64,000 nt of DNA from Labrys sp. KNU-23. GTDB taxonomy: Bacteria > Pseudomonadota > Alphaproteobacteria > Rhizobiales > Labraceae. The notes under the pieces were generated by a model. The model was given only the letters and a program-made list of their open reading frames with translations, searched no databases and had not been told where the DNA came from. The stretch spans positions 3,173,501-3,237,500 of the forward strand of contig NZ_CP043489.1 of the NCBI RefSeq assembly GCF_008330945.1. The letters are read 5' to 3'. Below, piece by piece: positions 26,218-35,685 of this stretch (positions are counted from its first letter, which is position 1; the number at the start of each line of letters is the position of its first letter). Position numbers and translations under genes: made by a program.

Positions 26218-28482
26218 ATGCTGAAAATCACCGGCTATCCCGATCGCTATTCGGTTGCTCCCGGCGAGACCATCGCCTTCAAGATCTCGCTCGAGGAAGG
26301 GGACGGCTTCGAAGCCCGGCTGGTGCGCGTGCGGCATGGCGATTGCAACCCCGAGGGACCGGGCCTGAAATTTCCGCATGTGCCGACTGCCATCGACGGG
26401 CGCCATGCGGGCCGACCACAGCGCATCGACGCCGGCTCCTATATGCAGTCCGAAACCGTGCCCACGCTTGGCAGCGCGCCGTTCACCTTCTTCGCCATGC
26501 TCTGGCCGACCCTGCCGTCCCGCGGGCCGCAGACCATCGCGGCGCAATGGGATCCAGTCACACAGCGAGGCTTCCGCATTCAGATGCTGGAAGGCGGGCG
26601 CCTCGCCGTCATCGTGGGGGACGGCCCCGGCCGGCAGGCCGAATTCGCCCTGCGTGACGGCATGCTGGTGCGCCAATGGTATGCGATCGCGGTCGCCATC
26701 GAGCCCGCCACCGGCCGCGTCATGCTCTCCCAGCGCCCGGTGAAGCCCTATGCCCATGTCTTCGATGCGGGCTACGAGGAAAACAGCCTGGCGGTGTCGC
26801 TGCCTTCGGTCGAGGCGCCCTTCCTGCTGGCGGGCTGCCATCAAGCCGACGGCAAGGTGGCCGAGCATTTCGACGGCAAGATCGACGGGCCCGTTCTCCT
26901 GGCCGGTTTCCATGCCCCCGAGCAGCATCAGGCCCTGCTGCTGTCGCCGCAGCCTGCGGCCTTGCGGGCCGGGATCATCGCACAATGGGATTTCTCGCGG
27001 GAAATCGGTTCGACCAGGGCTGTCGATATCGGGCCCTCGCTTCATCATGGTGAGCTCTTCCATCTGCCGACCCGCGGCATGAAGGGCTGGAACTGGACCG
27101 GCGAGGAGCATGACTTCAACCTGAAGCCGGAGCATTACGGTGCCATCCACTTCCATCACGACGATCTCTACGATGCGGGCTGGGAGACCTCCGTCAGCCT
27201 CGTCATTCCCGAAGAGCTGAAGGGCGGCCCTTATGCGCTGCACGTCAGCTGCGGCGACAGCGACGAGACGGTGACGCGCGAAAACTACATCGCCTTCTTC
27301 GTTCGGCCGCCTCGGAACCGTCGCAAAGGCTCACGCCCCAAGCTGGCCATGCTGGCCCCGACGGCCTCCTACATGGCCTATGCCAATCATGGCGAGCACA
27401 TCACCGCACGGGGGGCGGAGCTCGCGATGAACCGCCTCCTCACCTTCGGCCATTCCGACGTCTATCTCTACGAGCATCCCGAGCTCGGCGGTTCGCTCTA
27501 TGACTGCCATGCCGACGGCTCGGGCGTGCATTATTCGAGCCGCCTCAGGCCCGTGCTCAATTTCTCGCCGCGCTATCATTCCTGGCTCGGCGGCCATGGC
27601 TCGGCCCTCTACCAGTACAATGCCGATACCCATCTCTATGACTGGCTCGATTTTCGCGGCGTCGACTACGACGTCATCACCGACGAGGACCTGCACGAGG
27701 ACGGTTACGGGCTGCTGCGCGACTACCAGGTGGTGATCACCGGCACCCATCCCGAATATCATTCCACCCGGATGTGGGATGCGATGAAGGCCTGGATCGA
27801 TCGCGGCGGCCGGCTGATGTATATGGGCGGCAATGGCTGGTACTGGCGCATTGCCTATCACCAGACCCTGCCCGGCGTGATCGAGCTGCGCCGGGCCGAG
27901 GACGGCATCCGCACCTGGATCGCCGAGCCGGGTGAGTATTACCAGTCCTTCAACGGCGAATATGGCGGCCTGTGGCGCCGCATCGGGCGGGCCCCCAACG
28001 TGATCTGCGGCGTCGGCTTCATCGCCCAGGGCTTCGACGTCTCCAGCCCCTATCGCCGCGCCCCGGATGCCGACAATCCCCGCGCTGCCTTCATCTTCGA
28101 GGGCGTGCCGGACGAGATCATCGGCGATTTCGGCCTGATCGGCGGCGGTGCGGCCGGTATCGAACTCGATTGCCTGGCCACGGATTTGGGATCGCCACCC
28201 AACATGCTGCGCCTGGCTTCCTCGGTCGACCATTCGCCGATGATGCTGCTGGTCAACGAGGAATTCGGCGTGGTGCCGCCCAATATCGGCGGTGACACCA
28301 ATCCACGCGTGCATGCCGATCTCGCCTTCGGCGAGACGCCGTCGGGCGGGGCTCTGTTCGCGACCTCATCGATCGCCTGGTGCGGCTCGCTCAGCCACGA
28401 CAATTACGACAACAACGTCTCCAGGATCACCTGGAACGTGCTCAAGCGCTTCCTGGAGGACGAGCCCTTCGCAGTGGCGTGA
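26218..28482 (+). CDS. dmfA2: large subunit of an N,N-dimethylformamidase-like amidase
   Basis: This 754-residue protein has the length and layout of the N,N-dimethylformamidase beta subunit: an N-terminal beta-rich region with a LamG-like segment (about 75-240) and a large C-terminal glutaminase-like domain. The known enzyme holds a mononuclear iron with one Tyr, one His and one Glu, the last two as His-x-Glu. GTHPEYHS here places His511 and Glu513 in that pattern, and Tyr428 or Tyr439 could be the third ligand. It would hydrolyse a formamide to an amine and formate. The real substrate may differ, because the gene follows sugar-kinase genes. Confidence 0.75.
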   Translation: MLKITGYPDRYSVAPGETIAFKISLEEGDGFEARLVRVRHGDCNPEGPGLKFPHVPTAIDGRHAGRPQRIDAGSYMQSETVPTLGSAPFTFFAMLWPTLPSRGPQTIAAQWDPVTQRGFRIQMLEGGRLAVIVGDGPGRQAEFALRDGMLVRQWYAIAVAIEPATGRVMLSQRPVKPYAHVFDAGYEENSLAVSLPSVEAPFLLAGCHQADGKVAEHFDGKIDGPVLLAGFHAPEQHQALLLSPQPAALRAGIIAQWDFSREIGSTRAVDIGPSLHHGELFHLPTRGMKGWNWTGEEHDFNLKPEHYGAIHFHHDDLYDAGWETSVSLVIPEELKGGPYALHVSCGDSDETVTRENYIAFFVRPPRNRRKGSRPKLAMLAPTASYMAYANHGEHITARGAELAMNRLLTFGHSDVYLYEHPELGGSLYDCHADGSGVHYSSRLRPVLNFSPRYHSWLGGHGSALYQYNADTHLYDWLDFRGVDYDVITDEDLHEDGYGLLRDYQVVITGTHPEYHSTRMWDAMKAWIDRGGRLMYMGGNGWYWRIAYHQTLPGVIELRRAEDGIRTWIAEPGEYYQSFNGEYGGLWRRIGRAPNVICGVGFIAQGFDVSSPYRRAPDADNPRAAFIFEGVPDEIIGDFGLIGGGAAGIELDCLATDLGSPPNMLRLASSVDHSPMMLLVNEEFGVVPPNIGGDTNPRVHADLAFGETPSGGALFATSSIAWCGSLSHDNYDNNVSRITWNVLKRFLEDEPFAVA

Positions 28483-28532
28483 CTTCGAACTTTAGCGAGC
28501 AGGACCATTCTCTTCACCCCTTGCGGGCTATT

Positions 28533-28636
28533 GCATTCACACATCATGGCCGAGCCGATAGGAGCGCGTGAATCCCTCCCCGAAGTCGGGGAAGGATTTG
28601 CGCGCTCTATCTTGAAAGCAAGAGATGTGTGAATGC
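28533..28636. repeat. inverted repeat after the amidase gene
   Basis: Perfect 13-base arms gcattcacacatc (28533-28545) and gatgtgtgaatgc (28624-28636) enclose a second palindrome around ctccccgaagtcggggaagg. It lies between convergent genes and may act as a bidirectional terminator. Confidence 0.7.
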
Positions 28637-28666
28637 GACAGCCTCTACCGGAAAAGCCCGCTGTCC

Positions 28667-29590
28667 CTATTTCCCATAGGTCGCGGTGATCGATCCGTCC
28701 GGGAACAGGGTGCCGGGCGATACGCCGCCGACCATGGCGCGGAAGAGGTCCTCGACCCCCACCGGCTGCGGCAGCTTGATGCCAAGATAGAACGGCTTGG
28801 TGGCCTTGGGCAGTTCCATCATGGCGGCGATCGCTTCCTCGGTGCTTTCCTTCGGCACGCCCAGCAGGCCGAGCGTGAGCCGCATCCAGGTCGCGCCTTG
28901 TTGCTTGAGTTCGGCGAGGCGGGCCGCAGGGTCCGATGATCCCTTGAGCAGGGTGAGCGCCAGTGGCATGGCAACCAGCCTCTGGATCTCGCCGTCCTCG
29001 TCATGCAGGTTGAATTCCAGCGACTTCAGCGCCGTCCGCATGATCACATCCTGTGGCGACCAGCTCTTCAGCATGGGCTCGATCCGGGCAAGCTCGGCTG
29101 AAAGAGAGAGGGCGCCATGGGAGGTGTTGAAGGTGAGGGCATTGACCTTGAGAGCGTCCTTGGACGCATCGCGCTCATAGTCGAGCGACAGGGCCATCGG
29201 CGGCGCCGTCAGCTGCTGTACATAGGAAAAAACCGGGTCGCCCGCCACGGCCCCTGACACGCGTATGCCGTTGAGCGAGATGCGCATGGCGAACGGCATC
29301 TTGTCCGCTCCGGCCGGATCGGGTTCGATCCTGTCGAGATCGATGGTGTCGATGCTCCAGCGAACATGGCCCTGTTCGAGAGCGCTGCCGGTATAGAGGC
29401 AACCGCCGTTGGATTTGGCGCTGACCTTGTCGATCTTGGGAATGGGAACGTTCAATTTGGCGAGATTGGCGATGAAATCGCGGCAGCGCTGCTCGCCGGC
29501 CGCAGGGGGTTCCTGAGCCTGGGCCGGCACCGCGAACAGCAGCCAGGACGCCAACAGGATGGGCCAGTAAGGACGTTGCTTCATCGACAT
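28667..29590 (-). CDS. exported protein of unknown function
   Basis: The 307-residue protein starts with a Sec signal peptide (WPILLASWLLFAVPAQAQEP, cleavage near residue 26). The mature part has two cysteines near its N-terminus (EQRCRDF and NGGCLY), an amphipathic beta-rich middle and no known catalytic motif. It ends GTLFPDGSITATYGK. AGGAG lies six bases before ATG 29590. It is followed upstream by the DUF2569 gene on the same strand, about 110 bases away. I do not recognise a family. Confidence 0.7.
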   Translation of the reverse strand: MSMKQRPYWPILLASWLLFAVPAQAQEPPAAGEQRCRDFIANLAKLNVPIPKIDKVSAKSNGGCLYTGSALEQGHVRWSIDTIDLDRIEPDPAGADKMPFAMRISLNGIRVSGAVAGDPVFSYVQQLTAPPMALSLDYERDASKDALKVNALTFNTSHGALSLSAELARIEPMLKSWSPQDVIMRTALKSLEFNLHDEDGEIQRLVAMPLALTLLKGSSDPAARLAELKQQGATWMRLTLGLLGVPKESTEEAIAAMMELPKATKPFYLGIKLPQPVGVEDLFRAMVGGVSPGTLFPDGSITATYGK

Positions 29591-29700
29591 GATTTCTCCT
29601 GAGCTCAGACAGGTCCTGCCGGCGGTTGCCTGGGCATGGTTGTCTTCTGGCGCAATGGCTTGGGTTGAAAACGCACCTGGCGGGGGCAATCGTTCCCGCC

Positions 29701-30243
29701 TCACGAGAATATCTCGCCAAGCTGCTTGTCGGCTTCCGCCTGGCGGGACCGGAACGTGTTGGCCACCCGCCGGGAGCGCCGGAAATAGGCGATCCAGATC
29801 AGGCAGATGGCGGTGTTGAAGGCCAGGATCCAATAATCCTGGGTGCCGGCCTGCTGGAGGATGCCCTCCAGGGCCCGATTGATGAAGAAATTCAGGAAAC
29901 CGAACATGAATTCCATCGCGTAGTAGATGATCATCCATCTCGGCGTCCGGGGCGAGCGTTTCAGCATCAGATAGAGGCAATAGGCAGCCAGGACGCCCCT
30001 GATCCCCGATGTGAAGGCATAGGCGAGAAGCGGTAGCCGAGCGACCTCGAAACGCCCGTCCTCCGCGCCACCGACATAGGGGCCGAGCAGGTCCCAGCCG
30101 GTCACCATGGAATAGATTTCATAGACCGAATAGAACGGCGTGATGACGATATCCAGCAAGGGCAAGACGAGCCAGCCGCCGATGCCCACGGGCCCGGCAA
30201 CACGCGACAGTGAGTCCGGCCTGTGCTCGCCCGCAATGCTCAT
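29701..30243 (-). CDS. DUF2569-family integral membrane protein
   Basis: This 180-residue protein begins with a hydrophilic segment and GVGxGGWLVLP-like sequence (GIGGWLVLPLLDIVITPFYS), the hallmark of DUF2569. Four hydrophobic segments follow (about 20-45, 70-95, 103-125, 140-160). The C-terminal YFRRSRRVANTFRSRQ is repeated in the remnant at 10420-10653. Its function is unknown. The ribosome-binding site is weak. Confidence 0.8.
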   Translation of the reverse strand: MSIAGEHRPDSLSRVAGPVGIGGWLVLPLLDIVITPFYSVYEIYSMVTGWDLLGPYVGGAEDGRFEVARLPLLAYAFTSGIRGVLAAYCLYLMLKRSPRTPRWMIIYYAMEFMFGFLNFFINRALEGILQQAGTQDYWILAFNTAICLIWIAYFRRSRRVANTFRSRQAEADKQLGEIFS

Positions 30244-30439
30244 GGGTTGTCACCCCGCCTTCGTCCAATATGTCCTTCGTGCATAGCATCCGCTGAGGGC
30301 TCGCCCAAGCGATCTGGGTTACCGGAGCGGGTGACCCACGCCGGCGCGTGCCCAACTCTCCGTGGAAGTGCCCGCCGAAGAAGGACTGCACCGAAGCGAT
30401 CCCGGGGCGCAGGGCACGACCATTTCGGCGCCACGGCGC

Positions 30440-30484
30440 TTGACATTCTCCAAAACGTTTTGGATTTTATTCAAAACGTTTTTG
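30440..30484 (+). promoter_or_regulatory. promoter with two LacI-type operators
   Basis: A TTGACA -35 box at 30440-30445 is followed by two palindromes, caaaacgttttg (30451-30462) and aaaacgtttt (30473-30482). Their centres are 21 bases apart, two turns of the helix. Both have the central CG of LacI/GalR-family sites. Their position over the promoter, just before the GTG of the lacI-like gene, indicates repression of that gene and the importer operon behind it. Confidence 0.75.
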
Positions 30485-30497
30485 AAGAGAAAAAGCG

Positions 30498-31541
30498 GTG
30501 AGCGAAACGTCGCGTGCGATCGGGCTCAAGGAGCTCGCCAGGGTGCTCGGCCTGTCGGTGCCGACGGTTTCGCGCGCGCTCGGCGGCTACTCCGACGTTT
30601 CTCAGAAAACCCGCGAGCGTGTGGTCCAGGCTGCGCGTGAGCATGGTTATGTCGCCAGCCGCGCCGGGCGCATGCTGGTGTCGGGGCGCTCCAATGCCAT
30701 CGGCATGATGCTGCCGCAGCCGGCAGGACAGATCACCGATGCCTTCGTCGGCGAGTTCCTGCTCGGCCTGGCCGACAGCCTTGCCGAATTGGGGCGCGAT
30801 CTCTTCCTGGCCGCCAGCTCCCAGAACCGCGACGAACTGCAATTGTTGCGCCACATGGTCGACGGTTCGCAGGCCGACGGCATCGTCATCAATCGCCTCA
30901 CCGTCGACGATGCCCGGGCGCGCGTGCTGATCGCGCGGCGCATCCCCTTCGTCGCCCATGGCCGGCTGATCGAGGCGCCCGGCCCCTATTCCTGGCTCGA
31001 CACCGATGGCGAGAAGGCGCTGGACGGGCTGGCGCGCCAGCTGGTTTCCCTCGGCCATCGGCGCTTCGCCTTGCTCATGCCCGATGTCGCCTACACCTTT
31101 GCCCATTTCCGCAGCCGCGGCCTGGAGCGTGCCTTGAATGAGCTCCGCTTGCCGCTGCGGCCTGATCATGTCGCCAAGGTGGCTCCCAACGATCTCGATG
31201 GCGCCCATGCCGAAGCACGGGCTTTGCTCTCGCTCGATCCCCGGCCGACGGCGGTGATCGCATTGACCGACCAGCTCGCCTTCGCCGTGCTCGATGTCGC
31301 CCGCGAACTCGGCCTCAGCGTGCCCGGGGATGTCTCGGTCGTCGGTTTCGACAATGTGCCGATGGCGGCCTATGCCAATCCGCCGCTCACCACCTTCGAC
31401 CAGAACATCCGCGAAAGCGGCCGCATTGCCGGTGACATGGTGGTGGCACGGATAGAGCTGGGCGAAGCCGGCATCAGGACCCTGCTGCTGGAGCCGAAGC
31501 TGGAGCTTCGGGCCAGCCATGGTCCCGCGCCTGTCGACTGA
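30498..31541 (+). CDS. LacI-family transcriptional regulator
   Basis: This 347-residue repressor has the LacI headpiece (IGLKELARVLGLSVPTVSRAL, residues 8-28, and the hinge ARAAGRML region) and a periplasmic-binding-like effector domain. Translation starts with GTG at 30498 after GAAGAGA. It probably autoregulates through the two operators directly upstream. The next four genes form an ABC importer, and an MGH1-like glycosidase gene closes the set, so the inducer should be their sugar substrate. Confidence 0.92.
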   Translation: MSETSRAIGLKELARVLGLSVPTVSRALGGYSDVSQKTRERVVQAAREHGYVASRAGRMLVSGRSNAIGMMLPQPAGQITDAFVGEFLLGLADSLAELGRDLFLAASSQNRDELQLLRHMVDGSQADGIVINRLTVDDARARVLIARRIPFVAHGRLIEAPGPYSWLDTDGEKALDGLARQLVSLGHRRFALLMPDVAYTFAHFRSRGLERALNELRLPLRPDHVAKVAPNDLDGAHAEARALLSLDPRPTAVIALTDQLAFAVLDVARELGLSVPGDVSVVGFDNVPMAAYANPPLTTFDQNIRESGRIAGDMVVARIELGEAGIRTLLLEPKLELRASHGPAPVD

Positions 31542-31612
31542 GCGGCGGAGCCAGGCCAGGGCTCGCAGGGGGCTGCCGGAGGAGAAAAGACCATGCACAA
31601 GGGGAGGCGAGC

Positions 31613-32890
31613 ATGAGCGGATCGATGAGAAGGCTTTTGGCAGGTGCCGTTCTGGTCGGCGCCCTGGTCACGCCCGTCGCGGCGATCGCGCAGAACCTGC
31701 TGTTCTGGTCGACCCAGGCGACGCCCGTGGAGGAATCGCAGGCCATTCGTGACGGCGTGCTCACCGGCTTCGGCAAGCCTGTCACCTATTCGGCCCAGGA
31801 GGCCGGCCCGTTCATCACCCGCATCCAGGCCGAGCTGCAGGCAGGGTCCGGCGCCATCACCGTGCTGGGCGGCCTGCATGGCGAGCTTGCCAGCATTCCC
31901 GATGGCCTCGTCAATCTCGATGGCGTGGTGCCCGCCGGCGCCATCGCCGAAAGCTATATGAGCTTCGGCAAGCTCGGTACGGCCGAGCAGAAATACATCC
32001 CCTGGATGCAGGCGACCTATGTGATGATCGCCAGCAAGCAGGCGCTGCAATATCTGCCCAAGGGCGTGGACCTACAGAAGATCACCTATGCTGAGCTCTA
32101 TGCCTGGGGCAAGGCGATGGCTGAGGCCACAGGCGGGCCCAAGATCGGCTTTCCCGCCGGTCCGAAGGGGTTGTCGCACCGTTTCTTCCAGGGCTATCTG
32201 CTGCCCTCCTTCACCGGGGCGGCCGTGGTGAAGTTCAAGTCGCCGGAAGCCGAGAAGATGTGGAGCGATTTCCGCGACTTCTGGCATGCGGCGGTGACGC
32301 CGGCCTCCACCTCCTATGCCTTCATGCAGGAGCCCCTGCTCAATGGCGAGGTCTGGGTGGCCTGGGATCATGTCGCCCGGCTCAAGGACGCGCTCAACCA
32401 GAAACCGGACGATTTCGTGGTGTTTCCGGTGCCGGCTGGGCCGAAGGGCCGCGCCAACATGCCGGTGATCACCGGCATCGCCGTGCCAAGGACCTCGAAC
32501 GCGCCCGAGGATGCCAAGGCGCTGGTCGCCTATATGCTCAAGCCTGAGACGGAGATCGCCATGGTGAAGGCGACCGGCTTCTTCCCGGTGGTCGATGTCA
32601 AGCTGCCCGACGACGTGCCGGCCAGCGCCAAGATCCTGGGGCCGGTGGTGGCGGCGCAGAATGCGGCGACCGATTCCCTGCCCGTGCTGCTGCCGATCGG
32701 CATCGGCGATGCGGGCGGGCGCTACAACAAGATCTTCTCCGATACCTTCCAGCGCATCGTGCTCGGCGGCCAGCCGGTGCGTGATGTGCTCGACCAGCAG
32801 GCGCAGGCCCTGCAGGCCATCCTCGATGAGAAGAAGGCGCCCTGCTGGGCGCCTGATCCGAAAAGCGAAGGGCCCTGCAAGGTTGAATAG
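31613..32890 (+). CDS. ABC transporter substrate-binding protein
   Basis: This 425-residue family 1 solute-binding protein has a Sec signal peptide (MRRLLAGAVLVGALVTPVAA, cleaved near AIAQN). The mature sequence shows the usual two-lobed pattern (KYIPWMQATYVMIASKQAL, FPAGPKGLSHRFFQG, GIAVPRTSNAPEDAKALVAY). Two cysteines close to the C-terminus (APCWAPDPKSEGPCK) may form a disulfide. GGGGAGG precedes the ATG. It follows the lacI-like gene by 71 bases. Confidence 0.9.
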   Translation: MSGSMRRLLAGAVLVGALVTPVAAIAQNLLFWSTQATPVEESQAIRDGVLTGFGKPVTYSAQEAGPFITRIQAELQAGSGAITVLGGLHGELASIPDGLVNLDGVVPAGAIAESYMSFGKLGTAEQKYIPWMQATYVMIASKQALQYLPKGVDLQKITYAELYAWGKAMAEATGGPKIGFPAGPKGLSHRFFQGYLLPSFTGAAVVKFKSPEAEKMWSDFRDFWHAAVTPASTSYAFMQEPLLNGEVWVAWDHVARLKDALNQKPDDFVVFPVPAGPKGRANMPVITGIAVPRTSNAPEDAKALVAYMLKPETEIAMVKATGFFPVVDVKLPDDVPASAKILGPVVAAQNAATDSLPVLLPIGIGDAGGRYNKIFSDTFQRIVLGGQPVRDVLDQQAQALQAILDEKKAPCWAPDPKSEGPCKVE

Positions 32891-32908
32891 CAAGCCTGGG
32901 AGCATGTT

Positions 32909-33757
32909 GTGAGCGACACTCGCCTTCTTCCCTATCTGCTGTTGGCCCCTGCAGCGCTCTTCCTGGTCGCCTTCTTCCTGGTGCCATTCGGCCAGGTGGC
33001 AGTGGAGGCCTTCACCCAATACGGCCAGCTCTCCACCGGCAATTTCCGCTCGATCATGAGTGATTGGAAATTCTGGCCAGCCCTGCGCAACACGGTGGTG
33101 CTGACGGCGATCGTGGTGCCGCTGCAGATCGCCCTCGCTTTGGCCATGGCCGCCCTGGTGATGAATCTCGGCAAGGGGCGCGATCTTGCCCTTTATGTCT
33201 TCACCATCCCGCTCGGCATCTCCGATCTCGCGGCCGGGCTGATCTGGCTGGCCATCCTCGAGCAGAACGGCTTCCTCAACAGTGCCCGCCATGCCCTCGG
33301 CCTGATCGCCGGCCCCCAGCTCCTGCTCGGCTACCAGAACGTCATCCTGCTCTTCGCCGCCATCGTGCTGGCCGAACTCTGGCGGGCGACGGCGGTGGTG
33401 CTGGTCATCCTGGTGGCCGGCATGTCGCTCATTCCGCGCGAATATTACGAGGCGGCGGAGGTGTTCGGTGCCGGGCCCTGGAAACGCTTCGTCAGGATCA
33501 CCTTGCCGCTGCTGCGCCCGAGCCTGCAGACGGCGCTGATCCTGCGCACCATCCTGGCCTTCGAGGTCTTCGCCATCGTGCTGGTGCTGGCCGGTACCAA
33601 CCTGCCGGTGCTGATGGGCGAGACCTATGGCTGGCAATTCACTTTGCAGGACCGGGCCGGCGCCGCTGCCTATGCCATGGTGATCCTGGGGATCTCGATC
33701 GCCCTCACGATGTTCTTCCTGTGGGCGCTGAGCGAGAAGAAGGGGGCGGCGCCATGA
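32909..33757 (+). CDS. ABC transporter permease (MalF type)
   Basis: This 282-residue permease starts at GTG 32909 (MSDTRLLPYLLLAPAALFLV) after GGGAG. The EAA loop YYEAAEVFGAGPWKRFVRIT is clear and six membrane segments are likely. Its stop overlaps the next permease start as ATGA. Confidence 0.92.
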   Translation: MSDTRLLPYLLLAPAALFLVAFFLVPFGQVAVEAFTQYGQLSTGNFRSIMSDWKFWPALRNTVVLTAIVVPLQIALALAMAALVMNLGKGRDLALYVFTIPLGISDLAAGLIWLAILEQNGFLNSARHALGLIAGPQLLLGYQNVILLFAAIVLAELWRATAVVLVILVAGMSLIPREYYEAAEVFGAGPWKRFVRITLPLLRPSLQTALILRTILAFEVFAIVLVLAGTNLPVLMGETYGWQFTLQDRAGAAAYAMVILGISIALTMFFLWALSEKKGAAP

Positions 33758-34593
33758 GCGAGGCCGCCGTGACGCAAGATGATACGGATACGGTTGCCCC
33801 GGTTCGCTGGGGCCTGCGCGTCGCCGCCATCGTCCTGTGTGCCTGGGTGCTGGTACCGATCTATCTGCTGGCGGTGGATGCCTTCAATGCGCCGAAGGCA
33901 GTGACGGGCTGGCCCAAGCAGTTCTGGCCGGCCTTCGACCTCACCAGCCTGTCCTTCTTCTGGAATTATGCCGGTGTCACCAGGGCCCTGGTGAATTCGC
34001 TGCTGGTCGCAGGGCTGACCATGGTGCTCTCCATCCTGATCGGCGCGCCGGCGGGCTACGCCCTGGCCCGCTTCCGCTTCCGGGGCAAGGGGGCCTTCCG
34101 CATCCTGGTGCTGATGACGCGCGCCTTCCCCCTGCCGCTGCTCGCGCTGCCGCTGGCGGTGTTCTATCTGCGCACCGGCCTCGACGACACGCTGCTCGGC
34201 CTGGCGCTGATCCACACCGTGCTGGCGTTGCCCTTCGCCATCCTGATCACCGCCTCGCTCTTCACCAGCATTCCCGTGGAGCTGGAAGAGGCGGCCTGGG
34301 TGTTCGGCTGCAACCGGGCCCAGGCCTTCGTCAAGATCGTGGTGCCCCTGGCGCTGCCCGGCATCGCGGCCTCCGGCGTCTTCGCCTTCGTCACCTCCTG
34401 GAACGAGGTGTTCGCGGCTTCCGTGCTCACCGTGCAGAACCAGACCCTGACGGCCTTCCTGCTCACCAGCCTGGACGTTTCGCCGCTGCCGCTGAAATTC
34501 GCCGGCGCCTTCGTGCTGATCATCCCGGCTCTGATCTTCCTGTTCCTGGTGCGGAAATACCTGTTTTCGCTCTGGGGCATCGCCAATCGCTGA
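33754..34593 (+). CDS. ABC transporter permease (MalG type)
   Basis: This 279-residue permease starts at ATG 33754 (MSEAAVTQDDTDTVAPVRWG). The EAA loop reads LEEAAWVFGCNRAQAFVKIV. A much longer frame reading in from the previous gene is an artefact of the overlap. It ends ten bases before the ATPase gene. Confidence 0.92.
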   Translation: MSEAAVTQDDTDTVAPVRWGLRVAAIVLCAWVLVPIYLLAVDAFNAPKAVTGWPKQFWPAFDLTSLSFFWNYAGVTRALVNSLLVAGLTMVLSILIGAPAGYALARFRFRGKGAFRILVLMTRAFPLPLLALPLAVFYLRTGLDDTLLGLALIHTVLALPFAILITASLFTSIPVELEEAAWVFGCNRAQAFVKIVVPLALPGIAASGVFAFVTSWNEVFAASVLTVQNQTLTAFLLTSLDVSPLPLKFAGAFVLIIPALIFLFLVRKYLFSLWGIANR

Positions 34594-34603
34594 GGGGGCT
34601 GCC

Positions 34604-35641
34604 ATGGCTGACATCGAGATCCGGGGCGTGCGCAAGACCTTCGGCTCCTACACGGCGCTGCACACGCTCGACCTGACCATCCGGGACCAGGAGTTCCTGG
34701 TGCTGCTTGGTGCCTCGGGCTGCGGCAAGACCACGCTGCTGCGCATCGTCGCCGGCCTGGAGAGGGCGAGCGGCGGCGAGGTCCATATCGGCGGCCGGCG
34801 GGTCGACGGGTTGCCGCCGCGCGACCGCGGCATCGCCATGGTCTTCCAGAACTACGCGGTGTTCCCGCATATGACCGTGTTCGAGAACATCGCCTTTGGC
34901 CTGCGCATGAAGAAGATGCTCCACCAGGAGATCGAGCAACGCGTGAAGCGCACGGCCGGGCTGATGCATATCGACCAGCTCCTGCAGCGTTATTCGGGCC
35001 AGCTCTCCGGCGGCCAGCGCCAGCGCGTCGCCGTGGCGCGCGCCCTGGCGGTGGAGCCGGCCGTCCTCCTCATGGATGAACCGCTCTCCAATCTCGATGC
35101 GCTGCTCCGGCTCGAAATGCGGGCCGAGCTCAAGGGCATCCTGCAGGAAAGCCGCACCACCACGATCTATGTCACCCACGATCAGGTCGAGGCCATGAGC
35201 CTGGCCGACCGCATCGCCGTGATGCATCAGGGCCGGATCGTGCAGGCGGCGCCGGCGACGGAAGTCTATGCCTATCCGGCAACCCGCTTCGTCGGCGGCT
35301 TCATCGGCAATCCGCCGATGAATTTCCTGCCGGCGGCGGTGAACGGGACCACGGCGCAGGTGGCAGGCCTGACGCTGCCGGCACCCGCGACGTCCCGGCC
35401 GATCGAATTCGCCATCAGGCCCGAAGAACTGACACCGGGCGGCGAGGGGCTGACGGGACGGGTCAGGGTGGTGGAGCCGCTCGGCCCGCACCAGCTCGTC
35501 TCGCTCGATGTCGGCGGCCACCTGTTCCGCGCCGTGCTGGAGAACGAGCACAAGGTCCGCCCCGGCGAGGCGCTCACCCTGGCGCCGCGCCCTGACAGCG
35601 TGCGCTGGTTCGACGTCGAGACCTCTGCAGCGGTGCTCTAG
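34604..35641 (+). CDS. ABC transporter ATP-binding protein, MalK/UgpC type
   Basis: This 345-residue importer ATPase has Walker A GASGCGKTTLLRIVAGLE near residue 37, signature LSGGQRQRVAVARAL, Walker B LLMDEPLSNLD and switch YVTHDQVEAMSLAD. The C-terminal TOBE region begins about residue 240 (IEFAIRPEELTPGGEG). It completes the importer encoded at 31613-35641. Confidence 0.94.
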   Translation: MADIEIRGVRKTFGSYTALHTLDLTIRDQEFLVLLGASGCGKTTLLRIVAGLERASGGEVHIGGRRVDGLPPRDRGIAMVFQNYAVFPHMTVFENIAFGLRMKKMLHQEIEQRVKRTAGLMHIDQLLQRYSGQLSGGQRQRVAVARALAVEPAVLLMDEPLSNLDALLRLEMRAELKGILQESRTTTIYVTHDQVEAMSLADRIAVMHQGRIVQAAPATEVYAYPATRFVGGFIGNPPMNFLPAAVNGTTAQVAGLTLPAPATSRPIEFAIRPEELTPGGEGLTGRVRVVEPLGPHQLVSLDVGGHLFRAVLENEHKVRPGEALTLAPRPDSVRWFDVETSAAVL

Positions 35642-35685
35642 GGCTGCTGGTCCCTTCCAACTCAAACCTCCATCGGGAGCCTTTC

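Noticed and set aside
25000..28500. Phage or genomic island boundary
   Set aside because: No integrase, tRNA attachment site or marked composition change was found; codon use looks like the rest of the window.
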